Positions 6,989-13,661 are shown, counted from the first letter of the stretch. The stretch is 17,850 bases of DNA from DATCDE01 sp038252405 (GCA_038252405.1 JBBSAJ010000047.1:1-17850), one strand, 5' to 3'. Translations and numbers: made by a program. The notes: generated by a model from the sequence alone, not told the origin.

Positions 6989-7542
6989 CCGTGCGGCACG
7001 CGTTCCGGCGGACCCGCCGCGGTGAGGTCGAGCTGACCCTGCGGCCCGAGGAGGCCGGTGTCCTGGCCGACCTGCTCGACCAGCTGGCCGACCTGGTCGG
7101 GCCGGAGGAGCCGCCGGACGCCGACCCGCTCGACGCGCTGGTGGGGATCGGGACCCAGACCCGCCCGCCGGACGACCCGGCGCTGGCCCGGCTGTTCCCC
7201 TCCGCCTACCCCGACGACGACGCGGCCGCCGGGGAGTTCCGCCGCTACACCGAGCCGGACCTGCGCACCCGCAAGCGGGAGCAGGCGCTGGCCGCCCGCG
7301 CCTCGCTGGAGCGGGTCGAGCGGGGCAGCGGGCGGCTGACCCCGGACGAGGCGAGGGCCTGGCTGCTCGCGCTGAACGACCTCCGGCTGGTCTACGGCAT
7401 CCGGCTGCAGGTCAGCGACGACGAGCCGGTCGACCTGGAGGACCTGGAGGCGGACGACCCGCGCCTGCTGCCGATGGCCCACTACCAGTGGCTCACCTAC
7501 CTGCAGGCCACCCTGGTCGAGGCGCTGGGCGGTCCCGCCTAG
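6985..7542 (+). CDS. DUF2017 protein, partner gene of clpS
   Basis: 185 residues, soluble, no signal peptide. The pattern is that of the actinobacterial DUF2017 family (Rv1332-like): LTLRPEEAGVLADLLDQLADLV near the N terminus, a LARLFPSAYPDDDAAAGEFRRYTEPDLR segment, and a C-terminal helical part with WLLALNDLRLVYGIRL and a MAHYQWLTYLQATLVEAL ending. It has been annotated as a regulator in mycobacteria, but I see no clear helix-turn-helix. GTG 6985 overlaps the clpS stop by 4 nt; GTG 6991 is an alternative two codons in. Tight coupling with clpS in many actinobacteria suggests work with the Clp machinery, but no function is proven. The TAG stop doubles as the first half of the mec -10 box. Confidence 0.8.
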   Translation: MTVRHAFRRTRRGEVELTLRPEEAGVLADLLDQLADLVGPEEPPDADPLDALVGIGTQTRPPDDPALARLFPSAYPDDDAAAGEFRRYTEPDLRTRKREQALAARASLERVERGSGRLTPDEARAWLLALNDLRLVYGIRLQVSDDEPVDLEDLEADDPRLLPMAHYQWLTYLQATLVEALGGPA

Positions 7543-7545
7543 GCT
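7540..7545 (+). promoter_or_regulatory. -10 box for mec-cysO-cysM
   Basis: TAGGCT, 6 nt before GTG 7552. Its first three bases are the stop codon of the DUF2017 gene. The box selects GTG 7552 rather than GTG 7546, which lies directly against the hexamer. Confidence 0.55.
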
Positions 7546-7551
7546 GTGCGG

Positions 7552-7968
7552 GTGCTCATGATCAGCCGCGCCGTCGTCGACGCGATCGTCGGACACGCCC
7601 GCGCGGACCACCCGGATGAGGCCTGCGGGGTGGTGGCCGGCCCGGCCGGCTCGGACCGGCCCGAACGGCTCGTGCCGATGGTCAACGCGGCCCGCTCACC
7701 CACCTTCTACGAGTTCGACTCGGCCGACCTGCTGAGGCTGTACCGGGAGATGGACGACCGTGACGAGGAGCCGGTGGTGATCTACCACTCGCACACGGCG
7801 ACCGAGGCCTATCCGTCCCGCACCGACGTCTCGTACGCGTCCGAGCCGGACGCGCACTACCTGCTGGTGTCCACCCGTGACCCAGATCACGCCGAGGTCC
7901 GCTCGTTCCGCATCGTGGACGGCGAGATCGCCGAGGAAGAAGTTCGGCTGGTCGAAACGTTGGACTGA
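7552..7968 (+). CDS. mec: JAMM metallopeptidase, CysO-cysteine hydrolase
   Basis: 138 residues. The JAMM/MPN+ zinc signature is complete: the distal Glu in HPDEACGVVAG (E23), then H79-S-H81, seven residues, S89, two residues and D92. In M. tuberculosis the homologue (Rv1334) cuts cysteine from the C-terminal glycine of CysO after CysM has loaded it. Here it is followed by cysO (64 bp later) and cysM, the full pathway. GTG 7552 is preferred over GTG 7546 because of the TAGGCT box; ATG 7558 is also possible. The neighbouring CysO ends in Gly-Gly-Ala-Arg, so this enzyme may also have to remove the two terminal residues, as reported for the JAMM enzyme QbsD acting on QbsE. That second role is inference. 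Confidence 0.9.
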   Translation: MLMISRAVVDAIVGHARADHPDEACGVVAGPAGSDRPERLVPMVNAARSPTFYEFDSADLLRLYREMDDRDEEPVVIYHSHTATEAYPSRTDVSYASEPDAHYLLVSTRDPDHAEVRSFRIVDGEIAEEEVRLVETLD

Positions 7969-7974
7969 CGTCAG

Positions 7975-7990
7975 CGCCCGGCAGCGGGCG
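7975..7990 (+). other. Intercistronic hairpin between mec and cysO
   Basis: CGCCCG (7975-7980), loop GCAG, CGGGCG (7985-7990): a perfect 6-bp GC stem starting 6 nt after the mec stop. No T tract follows, so it is not a standard intrinsic terminator. It could tune how much cysO-cysM message survives relative to mec. Confidence 0.45.
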
Positions 7991-8032
7991 TCCCGGCGAG
8001 CACGAACCCCGATCACGAGGAGAGAGCACCCC

Positions 8033-8311
8033 ATGGCCGTCGCGGTCCGCATCCCGACGATCCTGCGCACCTACACCGGCGGCGAGAAGTCGGTGGAGGG
8101 CGAGGGCAGCACGCTGGAGGCCCTGATCACCCACCTGGACGCGAGCTACCCGGGCATCGGCGAGCGGCTGCTCGACGACGGCAAGCTGCGCCGCTTCGTC
8201 AACGTCTACCTCAACGACGAGGACGTCCGCTTCCTCGGCGGGCTGGAGACCCCCGTCGCCGACGGCGACGCCGTGACGATCCTGCCTGCAGTGGCCGGCG
8301 GGGCGCGCTAG
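8033..8311 (+). CDS. cysO: Sulfur carrier protein CysO with a two-residue C-terminal tail
   Basis: 92 residues, MoaD/ThiS beta-grasp fold. It resembles mycobacterial CysO throughout: VRIPTILRTYTGGEKSV (5-21), GIGERLLDDGKLRRF (41-55), VNVYLNDEDVRFLGGL (57-72) and VTILPAVAGG (81-90). In the known pathway the terminal glycine is activated and turned into a thiocarboxylate, which donates sulfur to CysM. The oddity is that the protein continues with Ala-Arg before TAG 8309, so the diglycine is not terminal. ATG 8033 has a strong GAGGAGAG ribosome site (8017-8024), unlike most starts here. cysM begins at the very next base after the stop. MoaD or ThiS proper are less likely given the neighbours. 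Confidence 0.93.
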   Translation: MAVAVRIPTILRTYTGGEKSVEGEGSTLEALITHLDASYPGIGERLLDDGKLRRFVNVYLNDEDVRFLGGLETPVADGDAVTILPAVAGGAR

Positions 8312-9259
8312 GTGCGCTTCGACTCCCTGCTCGACTCCGTCGGCCGCACCCCGCTGGTCGGGCTGCCGCGGCTGTCGCCGTCCCCCGACGTCCGGCTGTG
8401 GGCGAAGCTGGAGGACCGCAACCCGACCGGTTCGGTGAAGGACCGCACCGCGCTGGCCATGGTCGAGGACGCCGAGCGGTCCGGGCGGCTGCAGCCGGGC
8501 GCGACCCTGCTGGAGCCGACGTCGGGCAACACCGGAATCGCGCTGGCCATGGCGGCCCGGCTCAAGGGCTACCGGCTGGTCTGCGTGATGCCGGAGAACA
8601 CCTCGGCCGAGCGCACCCAGCTGCTGCGCATGTGGGGCGCCGAGATCGTCTACTCCCCGGCGGCCGGCGGGTCGAACCAGGCCGTGCGGGTCGCCAAGGA
8701 GATGGCGGCCGAGCACCCGGACTGGGTGATGCTCTACCAGTACGGCAACCCGGCCAACGCCGACGTCCACTACCGCACGACCGGTCCCGAGCTGCTCACC
8801 GACCTGCCCACGCTCACCCACTTCGTGGCCGGGCTGGGCACCACCGGCACGCTCATGGGCGTCGGGCGGTACCTGCGGGAGAAGGTCCCCGGCGTGCAGA
8901 TCATCGCGGCCGAGCCGCGCTACGGCGAGCTGGTCTACGGGCTGCGTAACCTGGATGAGGGGTTCGTGCCCGAGCTGTACGACCCCTCGGTGCTGACCTC
9001 CCGGTTCTCGGTGGGACCGCGGGACGCCGTCCGGCGCACCCGCGAGCTGCTGCAGCAGGAGGGCGTCTTCGCCGGCATCTCGACCGGGGCGATCCTGCAC
9101 GCGGCGCTGGGCGCGGCCGCCAAGGCGGTCAAGGCGGGGGAGCCCGCGGACATCGCCTTCATCGTCTGTGACGGCGGCTGGAAGTACCTGTCCACGAGCA
9201 TCTACGAGGGCACCCTCGACGACGCCGAGGCCGCCCTCGACGGCCAGGTCTGGGCCTGA
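8312..9259 (+). CDS. cysM: O-phosphoserine sulfhydrylase (CysO-dependent cysteine synthase)
   Basis: 315 residues, fold-type II PLP enzyme. K43 in NPTGSVKDR forms the Schiff base; EPTSGNTG (69-75 region) binds the substrate carboxylate; GLGTTGTLMG (174-183) holds the cofactor phosphate. The YGLRNLDEGFVPELYDPS segment with R212 aligns with the CysM loop whose arginine recognises O-phosphoserine in M. tuberculosis, which separates it from O-acetylserine enzymes of the CysK type. The C-terminal DGGWKYLSTSIYEGTLDDAE is also CysM-like. It joins O-phosphoserine to CysO thiocarboxylate, giving CysO-cysteine that Mec then releases. GTG 8312 directly follows the cysO stop without a gap, so translation is coupled. 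A palindromic repeat begins 9 bp after its stop. Confidence 0.93.
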   Translation: MRFDSLLDSVGRTPLVGLPRLSPSPDVRLWAKLEDRNPTGSVKDRTALAMVEDAERSGRLQPGATLLEPTSGNTGIALAMAARLKGYRLVCVMPENTSAERTQLLRMWGAEIVYSPAAGGSNQAVRVAKEMAAEHPDWVMLYQYGNPANADVHYRTTGPELLTDLPTLTHFVAGLGTTGTLMGVGRYLREKVPGVQIIAAEPRYGELVYGLRNLDEGFVPELYDPSVLTSRFSVGPRDAVRRTRELLQQEGVFAGISTGAILHAALGAAAKAVKAGEPADIAFIVCDGGWKYLSTSIYEGTLDDAEAALDGQVWA

Positions 9260-9268
9260 CCCCTTTTT

Positions 9269-9374
9269 GCATGAAGGTGCCCTTCTGTGCGCACGGCCGC
9301 AACAACCCACCTTTCATTCCCTGACATGAAGGGTGGACTTCTGCGGTGACACGCACAGAAGGGCACCTTCATGC
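9269..9374. repeat. Palindromic intergenic element, copy 1
   Basis: Perfect 23-bp inverted repeats at 9269-9291 and 9352-9374 enclose a second, imperfect dyad (about CCCACCTTTCAT facing ATGAAGGGTGG around 9307-9337). Each outer arm also contains its own small dyad, GAAGG-TGC-CCTTC. The element spans 106 bp and fills most of the cysM-murI gap; similarity to copy 2 continues a few bases past the right arm into a G-rich run ending near 9390. There is no T tract on the plus strand after the stem. No transposase gene or obvious target duplication is seen. Confidence 0.85.
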
Positions 9375-9393
9375 GGGCAGGGTGGGGGGTGCC

Positions 9394-9399
9394 TACCCT
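9394..9399 (+). promoter_or_regulatory. -10 box for murI
   Basis: TACCCT, 6 nt (GGGCGG) before GTG 9406. Its -35 zone would fall at the right end of the palindromic element. It supports GTG 9406 over an upstream in-frame ATA-proximal start at 9346 inside the repeat. Confidence 0.5.
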
Positions 9400-9405
9400 G
9401 GGCGG

Positions 9406-10236
9406 GTGGCGGACGCACCCATCGGGATCTTCGACAGCGGCGTGGGTGGCCTCACCGTCGCCCGGGCGGTCCTCGACCAGCTGCCGCACGAGCCGGTGCT
9501 CTACATCGGTGACACCGCCCGCGGTCCGTACGGCCCCCGGCCGATCGCCGAGGTCCGCCAGTTCGCGCTGGAGATCATGGACCACCTGGTCGACCAGGGC
9601 GTCAAGCTGCTGGTCATCGCGTGCAACAGCGCCAGTGCCGCGGTGCTGCGCGACGCCCGCGAGCGGTACGACGTCCCCGTGGTCGAGGTCGTGCACCCGG
9701 CCGTGCGACGAGCGGTCAGCGCCACCCGCAACGGCCGGGTCGGCGTCATCGGCACCCGAGCCACCATCGACAGCGGTGCCTACGAGGACGCCTTCGCCGC
9801 GGCGCCGCACCTGCAGCTGACCACCCAGGCCTGCCCGCGCTTCGTCGAGTTCGTCGAGGCCGAGGTGACCAGCGGCCCCGACCTGCTGGCCGCCGCCCAC
9901 GAGTACCTTGACCCGGTCGTCGCCGCTGGCGTGGACACCCTCGTCCTCGGCTGCACGCACTACCCGCTGCTCACCGGCGTCCTGTCCTACGTCATGGGCG
10001 AGCAGGTCACGCTGGTGTCCAGCGCCGAGCAGACCGCCCAGGACGTCTACCGCGTGCTGGCCTCCCGCGGGCTGCTCCGCGACCAGTCACTGCCGATGCC
10101 CGAGCACCGCTTCCTGGCGACCGGTGACCCCGAGGACTTCACCCGGCTCGGACGGCGCTTCCTCGGACCCGAGGTGGTCCGCGCCGAGCCGGCCGACCTC
10201 GACGAGCTGGCCACGGGCGCCGGGGTCGCCCGGTGA
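9406..10236 (+). CDS. murI: Glutamate racemase
   Basis: 276 residues. Cofactor-independent racemase that makes D-glutamate for peptidoglycan. Both catalytic cysteines are in place: C73 in VIACNSASA and C183 in LGCTHYPLL. The N-terminal IGIFDSGVGGLTVARAV (6-22) and YIGDTARGPYGPR (33-45) are family signatures. GTG 9406 is chosen because it directly precedes ADAPIGIFDSGVGG and has a TACCCT box 6 nt upstream; extension to 9346 would translate part of the palindromic repeat. The stop overlaps the start of the MBL-fold gene (GTGA), as in the mycobacterial Rv1338-Rv1339 pair. The rhomboid gene that precedes murI in mycobacteria is missing here. Confidence 0.95.
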   Translation: MADAPIGIFDSGVGGLTVARAVLDQLPHEPVLYIGDTARGPYGPRPIAEVRQFALEIMDHLVDQGVKLLVIACNSASAAVLRDARERYDVPVVEVVHPAVRRAVSATRNGRVGVIGTRATIDSGAYEDAFAAAPHLQLTTQACPRFVEFVEAEVTSGPDLLAAAHEYLDPVVAAGVDTLVLGCTHYPLLTGVLSYVMGEQVTLVSSAEQTAQDVYRVLASRGLLRDQSLPMPEHRFLATGDPEDFTRLGRRFLGPEVVRAEPADLDELATGAGVAR

Positions 10237-10982
10237 GGCTGACCGTCGTCGGATGCTCCGGCTCCTACCCCGGCCCGGACTCGCCGGCCTCCTGCTACCT
10301 GGTCGAGCACGACGGCTTCCGGCTCGTCGTCGACCTGGGCAACGGCTCGCTGGGCCACCTGCAGCGGTATGTCGACCTGCGCGACGTGGACGCCGTCTGG
10401 CTCAGCCACCTGCACGTCGACCACTGCATCGACGTCACGTCGTACTACGTGGCCCGGCAGTACCACCCCGAGGGCTGCCCCCCGCGGCTACCGGTCCTCG
10501 GCCCGGAGGGCACGGCTCACCAACTGACCCGGGCCTACGGGACGGCGGACGCCACGGCCAACTTCGAGCGGGTCTTCGACTTCCGCACTGTCGACGCCGG
10601 CGTGCGCGAGGTCGGCCCGTTCCGGCTCACCACCGCGCAGATGGCCCACCCGGTGCCCTGCTTCGGCGTCCGGATCGAGGCCGGCGGGCGCTCGCTCGTG
10701 TACAGCGCCGACACCGGGCCGACCGAGGCGCTCGTCGACCTGGCCCGGGGCGCGGACGTGCTGCTGGCCGAGGCTTCGTTCTACGACGGCGACGCCAACC
10801 CGCCGGGGCTCCACCTCACCGGCCGGGAGGCCGGCGAGCACGCCGCGAAGGCCGGGGTGGGCCGGCTGCTGGTCACTCATGTCCCTCCGTGGCACCGGCT
10901 CGACCGGACGCTCGACGAGGCGGCCGGCAGCTTCGACGGCGACCTCGAGGGCGCGTGCTCCGGCGGCGTCCTCGAGCTGTGA
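10233..10982 (+). CDS. MBL-fold metallo-hydrolase (Rv1339-like)
   Basis: 249 residues, no signal peptide. The metal motif is intact: SHLHVDH (H59, H61, D63, H64), with later ligands in MAHPVPCFG, YSADTGP and LVTHVPPWH. The fold with VDLGNGSLGHLQ and the YVARQYHPEG loop resembles the RNase Z/class II-type phosphodiesterase-like group. The mycobacterial homologue Rv1339 has been reported as an atypical cyclic-AMP phosphodiesterase; by homology this one may hydrolyse a cyclic nucleotide or another phosphodiester, but the sequence alone does not settle the substrate. It begins at GTG 10233 in a 4-nt overlap with murI and ends 24 bp before rph, which has its own -10 box. Confidence 0.85.
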   Translation: MRLTVVGCSGSYPGPDSPASCYLVEHDGFRLVVDLGNGSLGHLQRYVDLRDVDAVWLSHLHVDHCIDVTSYYVARQYHPEGCPPRLPVLGPEGTAHQLTRAYGTADATANFERVFDFRTVDAGVREVGPFRLTTAQMAHPVPCFGVRIEAGGRSLVYSADTGPTEALVDLARGADVLLAEASFYDGDANPPGLHLTGREAGEHAAKAGVGRLLVTHVPPWHRLDRTLDEAAGSFDGDLEGACSGGVLEL

Positions 10983-10993
10983 CCGCTCCCGGC

Positions 10994-10999
10994 TAGGCT
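10994..10999 (+). promoter_or_regulatory. -10 box for rph-rdgB
   Basis: TAGGCT, 7 nt before ATG 11007, with CTCGAG about 17 bp upstream as a weak -35 candidate. It is identical in sequence to the mec and pncB boxes. Confidence 0.55.
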
Positions 11000-11006
11000 C
11001 GCCGGC

Positions 11007-11729
11007 ATGTCCCGCTCCGACGGCCGTGACCCCGGCCAGCTGCGCCCCGTCCACTTCAGCCGCGGCTGGCTCGACCACGCCGAGGGCTCGGTGCTCGTCG
11101 AGTACGGCCGCACCCGCGTGCTGTGCGCCGCGTCCTTCACCGAGGGCGTGCCGCGCTGGCGCAAGGGCAGCGGCCAGGGCTGGGTCACCGCGGAGTACGC
11201 GATGCTGCCCCGCTCGACCAACACCCGCAACGACCGCGAGTCGGTCCGCGGCCGCATCGGCGGTCGCACCCACGAGATCTCCCGGCTGGTGGGCCGGGCG
11301 CTGCGCGCCGTCATCGACTACAAGGCCCTCGGCGAGAACACCATCGTGCTCGACTGCGATGTGCTGCAGGCGGACGGCGGCACCCGGACCGCGGCCATCA
11401 CCGGCGCCTACGTGGCGCTGGCCGACGCGGTGGCGTGGGCCAAGGGGCAGGGGCTGGTCAAGGCCGGCGCCGAGCCGCTCATCGGGTCCGTGTCCGCGGT
11501 GAGCGTGGGCGTCGTCGACGGCGTCCCGGTGCTGGACCTGTGCTACGAGGAGGACGTCCGGGCCGAGACCGACATGAACGTTGTCGTCACCGGTGAGGGG
11601 CACTTCGTCGAGGTGCAGGGCACCGCCGAGGGTGCCCCCTTCGACCGGTCCGAGCTGGACCGGCTGCTCGACCTCGCCCTCGCCGGCTGCACCGACCTGG
11701 CCCGGCTGCAGCGGGAGGCGCTGGCGTGA
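11007..11729 (+). CDS. rph: Ribonuclease PH
   Basis: 240 residues, standard length. Phosphorolytic 3'-5' exoribonuclease that trims tRNA precursors and structured RNA 3' ends in the cytosol, as a hexamer. Family features: GWVTAEYAMLPRSTNTRNDRE (58-78 region), GRTHEISRLVGRALRAV (86-102) with R87 in the phosphate site, GGTRTAAITGAYVAL (124-138), and the catalytic acidic patch DLCYEEDVRAETDMNVV with D183 and D189. ATG 11007 gives the expected start and has a TAGGCT box 7 nt upstream, so its mRNA may be leaderless. The stop overlaps the rdgB start by 4 nt (GTGA). Confidence 0.96.
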   Translation: MSRSDGRDPGQLRPVHFSRGWLDHAEGSVLVEYGRTRVLCAASFTEGVPRWRKGSGQGWVTAEYAMLPRSTNTRNDRESVRGRIGGRTHEISRLVGRALRAVIDYKALGENTIVLDCDVLQADGGTRTAAITGAYVALADAVAWAKGQGLVKAGAEPLIGSVSAVSVGVVDGVPVLDLCYEEDVRAETDMNVVVTGEGHFVEVQGTAEGAPFDRSELDRLLDLALAGCTDLARLQREALA

Positions 11730-12343
11730 CCCCGCAGCGGATCGTGCTGGCGACCCGCAACGAGCACAAGGTCGCCGAGCTGCGCCGGATCCTGGCTGAC
11801 GCCGGCCTCGACGTGCACCTCATGGGCGCCGAGTCGTTCGCCCACCTGCCGGACATCGCCGAGACGGGGACGACGTTCGCCGAGAACGCCCTGCTCAAGG
11901 CGCACGCGGTGGCGGCCGCCACCGGCCTGCCCGCCGTGGCCGACGACCCCGGGTTGTGCGTCGACGTGCTCGGCGGCATGCCGGGGGTGTTCTCGGCGCG
12001 CTGGTCCGGACGGCACGGGGACGACGTCGCGAACCTCGAGCTGGTGCTGGCCCAGCTGGCCGACGTGCCCGACGACCGGCGGTCGGCGCACTTCGCCTGC
12101 GCAGCGGCGCTCGCGCTGCCCGGCGGGCAGGAGCGGGTCGTCGAGGGCCGGCTGTCCGGCAGCCTGCTGCGCGCACCGGCCGGCAGCAACGGGTTCGGCT
12201 ACGACCCGATCTTCGTGCCGGAGGGCGAGACCCGGACGACGGCCCAGCTGGAGCCGGCCGAGAAGGACGCGATCAGCCACCGTGGCCGGGCCCTGCGCAC
12301 GCTCGCCCCCGTCGTCCGTGAGCTGGTCTGCCACCGGTCCTGA
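11726..12343 (+). CDS. rdgB: XTP/dITP diphosphatase (RdgB/HAM1 family)
   Basis: 205 residues. Hydrolyses non-canonical purine triphosphates (XTP, ITP, dITP) to monophosphates and so keeps them out of nucleic acids. Motifs: LATRNEHKVAELRRIL (8-23), the TTFAENALLKA metal-binding part (49-59), the acidic loop VADDPGLCVD (71-80) with D73 and D74, GMPGVFSARWSGRHG (84-98), NGFGYDPIF (155-163) and AISHRGRAL (182-190). The acidic loop normally reads DDSGL; here Ser is replaced by Pro (P75, codon CCC). All other key residues are kept, so it is probably active. GTG 11726 overlaps the rph stop. The gene converges on a tRNA-Leu gene 14 bp downstream. Confidence 0.94.
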   Translation: MTPQRIVLATRNEHKVAELRRILADAGLDVHLMGAESFAHLPDIAETGTTFAENALLKAHAVAAATGLPAVADDPGLCVDVLGGMPGVFSARWSGRHGDDVANLELVLAQLADVPDDRRSAHFACAAALALPGGQERVVEGRLSGSLLRAPAGSNGFGYDPIFVPEGETRTTAQLEPAEKDAISHRGRALRTLAPVVRELVCHRS

Positions 12344-12357
12344 CCAGTCGCTACCGG

Positions 12358-12440
12358 TGCGGGAGGGGGGACTCGAACCCCCACGCCCGTAAGGGCACCA
12401 GGACCTAAACCTGGCGTGGCTGCCGTTACACCACTCCCGC
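12358..12440 (-). tRNA. tRNA-Leu, anticodon UAG
   Basis: The minus strand folds into a class II cloverleaf: acceptor GCGGGAG/CTCCCGC, D stem GTG/CAC, anticodon stem CCAGG/CCTGG around loop TTTAGGT (anticodon TAG), long variable arm TGCCC-TTAC-GGGCG, and T arm GGGGG-TTCGAGT-CCCCC. The discriminator base is A. Only CC of CCA follows, so the 3' CCA is not encoded. It lies 21 bp after the MFS stop on the same strand. A TACGCT sequence at 12464-12469, overlapping the MFS stop codon, could be its -10 box but sits 23 nt from the mature 5' end. Confidence 0.95.
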
Positions 12441-12461
12441 GCGTCCACCGACGCCGAGGGG

Positions 12462-13661
12462 TCAGCGTATCCGGGAGCCCGCCGTCCACAGGCCGACGGC
12501 GGCGACCGCGGCCACCGATCCGGAGACCACCAGCGGGACGACGCCGTGCCCCGGGCCGGCGTCCCACAGCAGGCCGGCCCACAGCCCCGCGGCCAGCACC
12601 GCGCCGCCGGACAGCCCCTGGAAGATGCCCTGCGCCCGGCCGCGGGACGCCGGGGGGACCAGCGTGGAGATCCAGGCCTTGCCCACGCCGTCGGTGAACC
12701 CGTTGAAGCCGCCGTACACGGCCATCAGAGCGACCACCGCCCAGCCGCCGTCCACCACGCCGAGCCCCAGGTAGCCGATCGCGAAGCAGACCAGTCCCAG
12801 CGCGTAGACCCGCGGGCGGGGCAGCCGGTCGGTGAGCACGCCGGCCGGGTAGGAGACCAGCGCGTAGACCAGGTTGTACACGACGTAGACGCCGACCACC
12901 CCGATGGTCGAGAAGCCGACCTCCGACACCCGCAACAGCACCAGCGCGTCCGGGAAGTTGACCAGGGCGATCAGCCCCAGCACCACGGTGACCCGCAGGA
13001 ACGCCGGCGGCAGCGGTGCCACGTGCACGACCGGCCGTGGTGCGGACGACGCGGACGGAACAGCCGGCTGGGCGGCTGGCACCGGGTGGTCCTTCGTCAG
13101 CGACACGAGCAGCACGCTGAGCACCGCCGGGATGACGGCCACCCACAGCGCCACCCGGAGGTTGCCGTTGGCCAGCGCCAGCACGGCCAGCCCGAGCAGC
13201 GGCCCGATCACCGCACCACCGGTGTCGGCGAACCGGTGGAAGCCGAACACCCGGCCCAGATGCCGCTCGGGGACGTCGGTCGCGAGCAGGGCGTCTCGCG
13301 GCGCGGACCGGATGCCCTTGCCGGTGCGGTCCACCACCCTGCCCACCAGCACCACGGGCCACACCCAGGACAGCGCGACGATGACCTTGCCCAGGGCGGC
13401 CAGGCTGTATCCGAGACCCACCAGCGGCTTGCGCCCCACCCGGTCGGACAGCCGGCCGGACAGGTACTTCATGACTGCGGCGGCGCCCTCGGCCACCCCC
13501 TCGACCAGGCCGACGACCGCGGCCGGGGCGCCCAGTACCGAGGTCAGCAGGATCGGCAGCACCGGGTAGAGCAGCTCGCTCGCGGAGTCCTGCAGCAGCG
13601 AGACCCCGGACAGCACCGCGACGTTACGGCTCAGCCACTCCGGACGGCGCCACCCAGCCAT
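12462..13661 (-). CDS. MFS transporter
   Basis: 399 residues with about twelve hydrophobic segments. The MFS loop 2-3 motif is visible as GRLSDRVGRKP (69-80), followed by RVVDRTGKGIRSAPRDALLA (108-127), which is typical of a bacterial MFS subgroup of unknown substrate. A Pro/Ala/Ser-rich cytosolic loop of about 30 residues (near 190-220) separates the two halves, and the second half repeats the motif as GVLTDRLPRPRV. Drug or metabolite export is likely but the substrate cannot be read from the sequence. ATG 13661 has a GGGAGG ribosome site 8 nt upstream (13670-13675), one of few clear Shine-Dalgarno sites here. Its start is 18 bp from palindromic element copy 2. tRNA-Leu follows on the same strand. 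Confidence 0.88.
   Translation of the reverse strand: MAGWRRPEWLSRNVAVLSGVSLLQDSASELLYPVLPILLTSVLGAPAAVVGLVEGVAEGAAAVMKYLSGRLSDRVGRKPLVGLGYSLAALGKVIVALSWVWPVVLVGRVVDRTGKGIRSAPRDALLATDVPERHLGRVFGFHRFADTGGAVIGPLLGLAVLALANGNLRVALWVAVIPAVLSVLLVSLTKDHPVPAAQPAVPSASSAPRPVVHVAPLPPAFLRVTVVLGLIALVNFPDALVLLRVSEVGFSTIGVVGVYVVYNLVYALVSYPAGVLTDRLPRPRVYALGLVCFAIGYLGLGVVDGGWAVVALMAVYGGFNGFTDGVGKAWISTLVPPASRGRAQGIFQGLSGGAVLAAGLWAGLLWDAGPGHGVVPLVVSGSVAAVAAVGLWTAGSRIR

Noticed and set aside
9271..9324. Short peptide frame in the palindromic element (MKVPFCAHGRNNPPFIP, with related versions MKVPLCAH and MKVPFCAC in the other arms and copy)
   Set aside because: The similarity follows from the DNA palindrome. Differences between copies change amino acids (F/L, G/C, N/T) rather than being synonymous, and no ribosome site precedes the ATG.
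9269..9374. Palindromic element as an ordinary intrinsic terminator of cysM
   Set aside because: No T tract follows the stem on the plus strand (the T run at 9264-9268 precedes it), the loop is long, and the same sequence recurs elsewhere as a dispersed repeat.
9346..9405. murI starting at 9346
   Set aside because: The extra 20 residues would be encoded by the repeat arm and G-rich tail; GTG 9406 directly precedes the family N terminus.
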